Source of the DNA: Puia sp.
GTDB taxonomy: Bacteria > Bacteroidota > Bacteroidia > Chitinophagales > Chitinophagaceae
Direction of reading: 5' to 3'
Assembly: GCA_031292515.1 (NCBI GenBank)
Contig: JARLGZ010000066.1
Location: 1 to 64,000 of the forward strand
Length of the DNA: 64,000 nucleotides
In this document: positions 60,193-64,000 of the stretch, piece after piece
How the letters are laid out: every line of letters begins with the position of its first letter
How positions within the stretch are numbered: position 1 is the stretch's first letter
Notes under the pieces: generated by a model
What the model was told of the DNA's origin: nothing
The model's input: only the letters and a program-made list of their open reading frames with translations
Databases searched by the model: none
Position numbers and translations under genes: made by a program

Positions 60193-61036
60193 GAGGCAAG
60201 TTTTAAATGGATAAGGACATCCTTTTGGAAAGAACGATCGTGTATGCTGTTTGTTTTGGTATTTACAATGGGTGTCACCAGGCGATTAAAACAATCGAGC
60301 CATCCGAAGTAACCATTGCAAAGGGATTTTTTTTTCACGGCGAACGCCGAAAATAGCCTGTGGCCGATTTAGACCATAATGTATCCAATGCCTGAACATA
60401 ACGTCGCCAATATAGAAGCGAGGCGCCATCAAGATGTAAACGATAGGGACTATGGCTGTCATACGGAAGGAGCAGGGACGTTTTGAAAGAATATGCGAAG
60501 AAAGCAACCCCGCTCAATTACATGCGCAGGCAGGTCATCGTTCGATACGATAAGATTGGCATATTGCTGATGACCGGTAAGTCCGGCGAGGAGAGATCGA
60601 CCGGGAATATTTTTTAAGGCGGATGGAGGATGATCGCTTTCGGAAGTAGTCGAAACCTCCTATGGCCTTGCATTAACGTATCATCTTTACCATTTCTCTA
60701 AAAAGAATGAGGATACTACACGTGATCCGGAAGTGTGCTTTATGGCTGTAAAGCTGCCGGGTGCAGAAGAAGGGAAAAATTCTTTTCTTATTTTTCCCTA
60801 TTACCTGGACAGGATGATGCAGGTAAGGAAGAGGAAAGTATTTCATTTGAGGAAGACAAGATTTACACCTTCCGAAAATCCCTACAAAAAAACACTACCT
60901 ATTTGCCGGGCAATCGTTGGAAAGTATCCATTTGCAGGGTTTCCTGTCTAAGAGGACAATGCTACTGCAGTAACAGGCCTGGCAGTCTCCATTGCCCTAA
61001 CCTGCCTATCCTGGCTGAATCTTTTAAAAAAAATTG
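60193..61036. other. Long gap with a possible decayed gene
   Basis: About 840 bp without a confident gene. From 60634 the plus strand reads VVETSYGLALTYHL, then VCFMAVKLPGAEEGKNSFLI followed by FPYY, and after a shift near 60800 the next frame reads KEEESISFEEDKIYTFRKSL. This looks like a frameshifted coding remnant of unknown family. A further stretch near 60483 (KEYAKKATPLNYMRRQVIV) may also be gene debris. The long track ORF 60735..61223 is a mixture of frames and not a gene as given. Confidence 0.3.
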
Positions 61037-61264
61037 CTATTCTTTTCCCGTCAACAAGATCCTTAGCTTTACCAACCTCTCAGCAACCGGACGTTGCAGA
61101 ATCAGCGGCTGTTCCGATTTGAGTATCATCAGAGAGGTATCTATAAACCTTTTCATATCCGTAATCTTTGTTCCCGGTGCAAGTGCGATGTTGTCCGGTA
61201 AATCCTTTCTCTCCTCAAAGTAATTCAGCAATTCCTTTATGCCCTCGGGTGTCAACAGCTCCAT
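61037..61264 (-). CDS. DUF6965-like small protein, about 75 aa
   Basis: MELLTPEGIKELLNYFEERK, then LPDNIALAPGTKITDMKRFI and KLRILLTGKE at the end give the helical pattern I associate with DUF6965, a small protein family scattered through Bacteroidota. The track start at 61270 (MRMELL) adds two residues. Function unknown. It stands alone. Confidence 0.65.
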   Translation of the reverse strand: MELLTPEGIKELLNYFEERKDLPDNIALAPGTKITDMKRFIDTSLMILKSEQPLILQRPVAERLVKLRILLTGKE

Positions 61265-61270
61265 CCTCAT

Positions 61271-61833
61271 CTATTTTTAATTTCGTTCTATAGTGGTCTC
61301 TTTCTTCCACAACCTTTTTAAAGATACATTCAAAACCTATTAGGCCGGCTATTCCTTTCGATTATTCTAATTGAGAGGTCGAAGATGGTGGCGTCATTTT
61401 GGACGAAGCGTTATATAGGGGAGACATACATAAACATTTTGTGGTTGAGTTCTTATCAGAGATTGACTAGTATTTTACGAAAATTAATATTTTGCTTGCA
61501 TCTTTGTGTTTTCTATAAACAAACCAAAAAACTTTTGTAGAAAATCTTCGTAAAAATTCAAATTAACAAAACCTTAAAATGCCGAGACTTCTTTTTCCTT
61601 TAGTTTTCCATCGGTAAAAATACGTAGGTATTTATACTTGGGCATATTTAGGTACTGGATTCAAATAAGGTCTATTTTTAACCAATAGTGATCTTTGGTG
61701 AAAGGATGACAAATAGAGTGGGTTCCGGTTTTAAATTGGTGGTTGTATGTGACCATTCTGTAACTTTGAAAACGGCAACAGGCAAGACGCCGTACTTATA
61801 TTGACAAATCAAGGAACCTGAAAAATCTGTAAA
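61271..61833. other. AT-rich gap with the sigma gene promoter
   Basis: About 560 bp with strongly AT-rich, stop-filled sequence and no convincing ORF. It contains the promoter box noted separately at 61761 and should also carry the promoter of the DUF6965-like gene. Confidence 0.5.
61761..61768 (+). promoter_or_regulatory. -7 box upstream of the sigma gene
   Basis: TAACTTTG matches the Bacteroidota consensus TAnnTTTG and lies 66 nt before the sigma-factor ATG. A TTG about 15 nt upstream could serve as a weak -33 element. Confidence 0.5.
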
Positions 61834-62487
61834 ATGCCCTTAATAAGTCCAGGGGATTGGGAAAAGTTTGAACAAGCAGTCAATGATCTGAGGAATGGAT
61901 CCGAGGAAGGCTTTACCTATATTTTCAGGGCATTTTATAACAAGATGGTCACTTATTCCGTCTTACTTCTCGATGAAGGACAAATGGCGCCCCGGGATTA
62001 CCGGGAATTCGCGAAAGATATCGTCTCGCCAATATTTCATAAAGTCTGGTCAAAACGGGCCGACTTTTCTTCTGCCGGAGCTTTAGTGAATTATCTGGTA
62101 CTATCCACCAAAGGGAGTACCCTGAACTTCAAGAGAAAGGGAAAGTTGACGATCAACCGGCATATCGAATATATTAAAGGCAATAGCCCCGAAGATTCGA
62201 TCATTTCCTATGACTTTGACCTGGAGGATGGCTTTAAAGATGCAAACTGGCAAAAGACCCTTTTGCTCTTCGATATCGACAAAGAGATACAAAAACTTCC
62301 TCCGCAGGAACAACGACTTATTGATCGTCGCCGGAAGGGTTTAGAGATGGAGGAAATCGCTACAGAGTTTGGCATCAGCAAACAATCCGCCTTTAACCTT
62401 CAGACACGAGCCATCAAAAGGCTGCAAAATGGGCTCTCAGGCAGCCTCTCCATCGCTATCTTATACCTCGCCACTGCCCTACGTTAA
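61834..62487 (+). CDS. ECF RNA polymerase sigma factor, 217 aa
   Basis: Region 2: EEGFTYIFRAFYNKMVTYSV, FAKDIVSPIFHKVWSKRADF and LVNYLVLSTKGSTLNFKRKG. Region 4: LPPQEQRLIDRRRKGLEMEE, IATEFGISKQSAFNLQTRAI. The length and its position 176 bp before a FecR-type anti-sigma gene make this a classical iron/polysaccharide ECF-FecR pair of Bacteroidota. A TAACTTTG promoter box precedes it. Confidence 0.85.
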   Translation: MPLISPGDWEKFEQAVNDLRNGSEEGFTYIFRAFYNKMVTYSVLLLDEGQMAPRDYREFAKDIVSPIFHKVWSKRADFSSAGALVNYLVLSTKGSTLNFKRKGKLTINRHIEYIKGNSPEDSIISYDFDLEDGFKDANWQKTLLLFDIDKEIQKLPPQEQRLIDRRRKGLEMEEIATEFGISKQSAFNLQTRAIKRLQNGLSGSLSIAILYLATALR

Positions 62488-62663
62488 CGCGGATCTCCCG
62501 GGCCTGATGAACCCCCTTCTTTGAGGGCCAAATTCCAACTACATTCCTGGTTCAAAAAAAAGTTCAAAAAAAAGTTCCAAATCCATGGGTAGGATTTGCA
62601 GATACTGGTTTAATGTCTGTATAGAAGGCCGCATAACAGGTCATGACATAAATCCAGGCAAAG

Positions 62664-63884
62664 ATGATAGAACCGGAGAAAGTATCGGAATTTCTGCAAA
62701 TGGCAGCTCAAAAAATGTCGCTGCAAGTCCCGCTGACGCCTGATGAGCTGGATCAACTGGATGGACTCGTAGAGGAGGGGCTGCTTGAAAGAGAAGTGGC
62801 CGACGATATCCGGAATGGCGTCTATGACGCCGGCATGATCGATCTTATCCGGCTTCTCGCCGATGAGGAAGAAGCGGATTTGGCAAAACAACTCGAAAAA
62901 ATACGGGCCGATCGGCAGCCCATTCCTTTAACAAGGAATACCCGCAACGGAATTTGGTTGAAACGGATAGGGGGCTTCGCCGCCGCCATTTTGTTGTCGG
63001 CCGGGCTGGGTATCCTCTATAAAAACCTTCGCAATTCTTCGCAAGAAACCTCTTCCATAGAAGCCGTCGTGTCGATAATTCCCCCCGCCGTAAAAGGGGC
63101 ATCGTTAAAATTGGCCGATGGATCTGTCGTTGCATTGGATAGCACTGCAGTGGGCAGCATCACCAACCAGGGCGGCAACCGGGTCGAAAAGAAAACGGGC
63201 GGCGCCATCGCTTACGAGAACGGCGCAAGTGCGGGGATCAATACCTTGTTTAACACGCTTACCACGGCCCGAGGGCAACGTTTTCAGGTCGACCTTCCCG
63301 ATGGCACAAAGGCTTGGCTCAATGCTGGCAGCAGCCTTACTTATTTCGCCAGGCTGGGGCAAAAAGATACCGAAAGAAGGGTCACCCTTCAGGGGGAAGC
63401 TTTCTTTGACGTCGCTCCCAATAAATCTGTTCCCTTTGTGGTAGTTGCCAACGGTACCCAAACAACGGTGTTGGGCACTCATTTCAATGTGGCTGCCTAC
63501 CCCGAAGAGTCCGCCGTTTCCATTACCCTTTTGCGGGGGAGTGTTCGGGTCGCCCATGAAAAGAATACCCAAATCCTGAAACCCGGGCAGGCAGCGGTCA
63601 GCATAACGGGAAAGGATGCCCTGCATGTAGACCCCGAGGCCGATACATCCAGGGCCATATCCTGGAAAGAGGGTTATTTTCAATTTGATGAACCATTGGA
63701 TCAGGCCATGCGCGAATTGGCCCGGTGGTACAATGTCGGGTTGGACCTGCAGGGCAGCTTCCATGACCGTCTGGTAGCCCGGGAACCCCGCGAAGTGCCC
63801 CTGAGTGATGTGCTACGGAAACTGGAAGAAATCGGCGCAGGCCATTTCAAGATAGTGAACAAGACGATCATTGTGACGCGGTAA
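62664..63884 (+). CDS. FecR-family anti-sigma factor, 406 aa
   Basis: A cytoplasmic sigma-binding N-terminal domain (about 1-95) precedes one transmembrane helix (about 98-113, GFAAAILLSAGLGILYK). The periplasmic FecR domain starts near TLTTARGQRFQVDLPDGTKA followed by WLNAGSSLTYFA, with VTLQGEAFFDVAPN and TTVLGTHFNVAAYPEE. A DUF4974-like C-domain (FQFDEPLDQAMRELARWYNV, FKIVNKTIIVTR) interacts with a TonB receptor in known systems. The partner SusC/SusD-type genes would lie just beyond the right edge. Confidence 0.92.
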   Translation: MIEPEKVSEFLQMAAQKMSLQVPLTPDELDQLDGLVEEGLLEREVADDIRNGVYDAGMIDLIRLLADEEEADLAKQLEKIRADRQPIPLTRNTRNGIWLKRIGGFAAAILLSAGLGILYKNLRNSSQETSSIEAVVSIIPPAVKGASLKLADGSVVALDSTAVGSITNQGGNRVEKKTGGAIAYENGASAGINTLFNTLTTARGQRFQVDLPDGTKAWLNAGSSLTYFARLGQKDTERRVTLQGEAFFDVAPNKSVPFVVVANGTQTTVLGTHFNVAAYPEESAVSITLLRGSVRVAHEKNTQILKPGQAAVSITGKDALHVDPEADTSRAISWKEGYFQFDEPLDQAMRELARWYNVGLDLQGSFHDRLVAREPREVPLSDVLRKLEEIGAGHFKIVNKTIIVTR

Positions 63885-64000
63885 AAAAGCTCCGTTTTAG
63901 AATCCAGCATCTGGTCATTCGATTGTAGTTCTGTCAAATAAAATGGTAAGGCATGATTCGCTGCATTCTTTCTACGCCCATACATCTCTGTGTGGGTGCT

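Noticed and set aside
60735-61223. 162-aa plus-strand ORF
   Set aside because: Runs across the DUF6965-like gene on the other strand and mixes a possible coding remnant with noise.

Overview
The window looks like a Bacteroidota chromosome, most likely from the Chitinophagaceae or a relative. This is an inference from the conjugative-transposon tra genes (traE, F, G, I, J, K, L, M, N order), an RteC-type regulator, FecR/ECF sigma pairs, a DUF6965-like protein, TAnnTTTG-type promoter boxes and SC-type lipoboxes. Most of it reads as a conjugative element (ICE) with accessory genes, plus flanking chromosomal or older mobile DNA.

Layout. 0-7 kb is a graveyard of broken genes: the C-terminal part of a KAP-type P-loop NTPase, a truncated tandem duplicate of a secreted protein, gene fragments, an IS66-family element with a frameshifted tnpB that cut through a DUF4145-like gene, and a TPR lipoprotein. 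Two tRNA genes (Lys-CTT, Val-TAC) follow. 7.3-17.2 kb begins with a tyrosine integrase carrying an unusual C-terminal domain. It continues as an AT-richer defence-like island: a membrane-anchored caspase-like protein with an HEPN-like partner, an ABC-type ATPase plus HNH nuclease pair (Septu/PtuAB-like architecture), and a 951-aa protein with an N-terminal PIN-like domain. 17.3-26 kb holds a second tyrosine recombinase, two paralogous genes divergent from an XRE regulator with a perfect palindrome between them, a UmuD fragment, an AlbA/Schlafen-type ATP-binding regulator and several unknowns.

26.1-37.1 kb is the most striking region. Seven full-length tandem paralogous lipoproteins (454-478 aa as ORFs) and one truncated member all lie on the minus strand. 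Only one member (34194..35579) keeps a His/His/Cys set resembling a permuted NlpC/P60-like or papain-like active site; in the other six all three positions are replaced. I read it as one candidate enzyme with six pseudoenzyme or binding-only relatives; I could not identify a named family.

37.1-52.7 kb is the minus-strand transfer module, transcribed from about 52.7 kb downwards: a membrane protein, TraE, a 44-aa membrane peptide, TraF, TraG, a 59-aa peptide, TraI, two TraI-like paralogs, TraJ, TraK, TraL, TraM and TraN. It runs on into a frameshifted DNA methyltransferase, an MT-A70 methyltransferase, a PAPS-reductase-like PP-loop protein and small accessory genes. No relaxase or coupling protein is visible. 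53.2-54.1 kb carries two tandem 93-aa paralogs and the remnant of a third, then rteC. From 55.6 kb the content looks like ordinary chromosome: an MG2/TonB-plug-like protein, ECF sigma factors, an outer-membrane beta-barrel protein, and a sigma/FecR pair at the right edge.

All family calls are from reading motifs; no database search was run.
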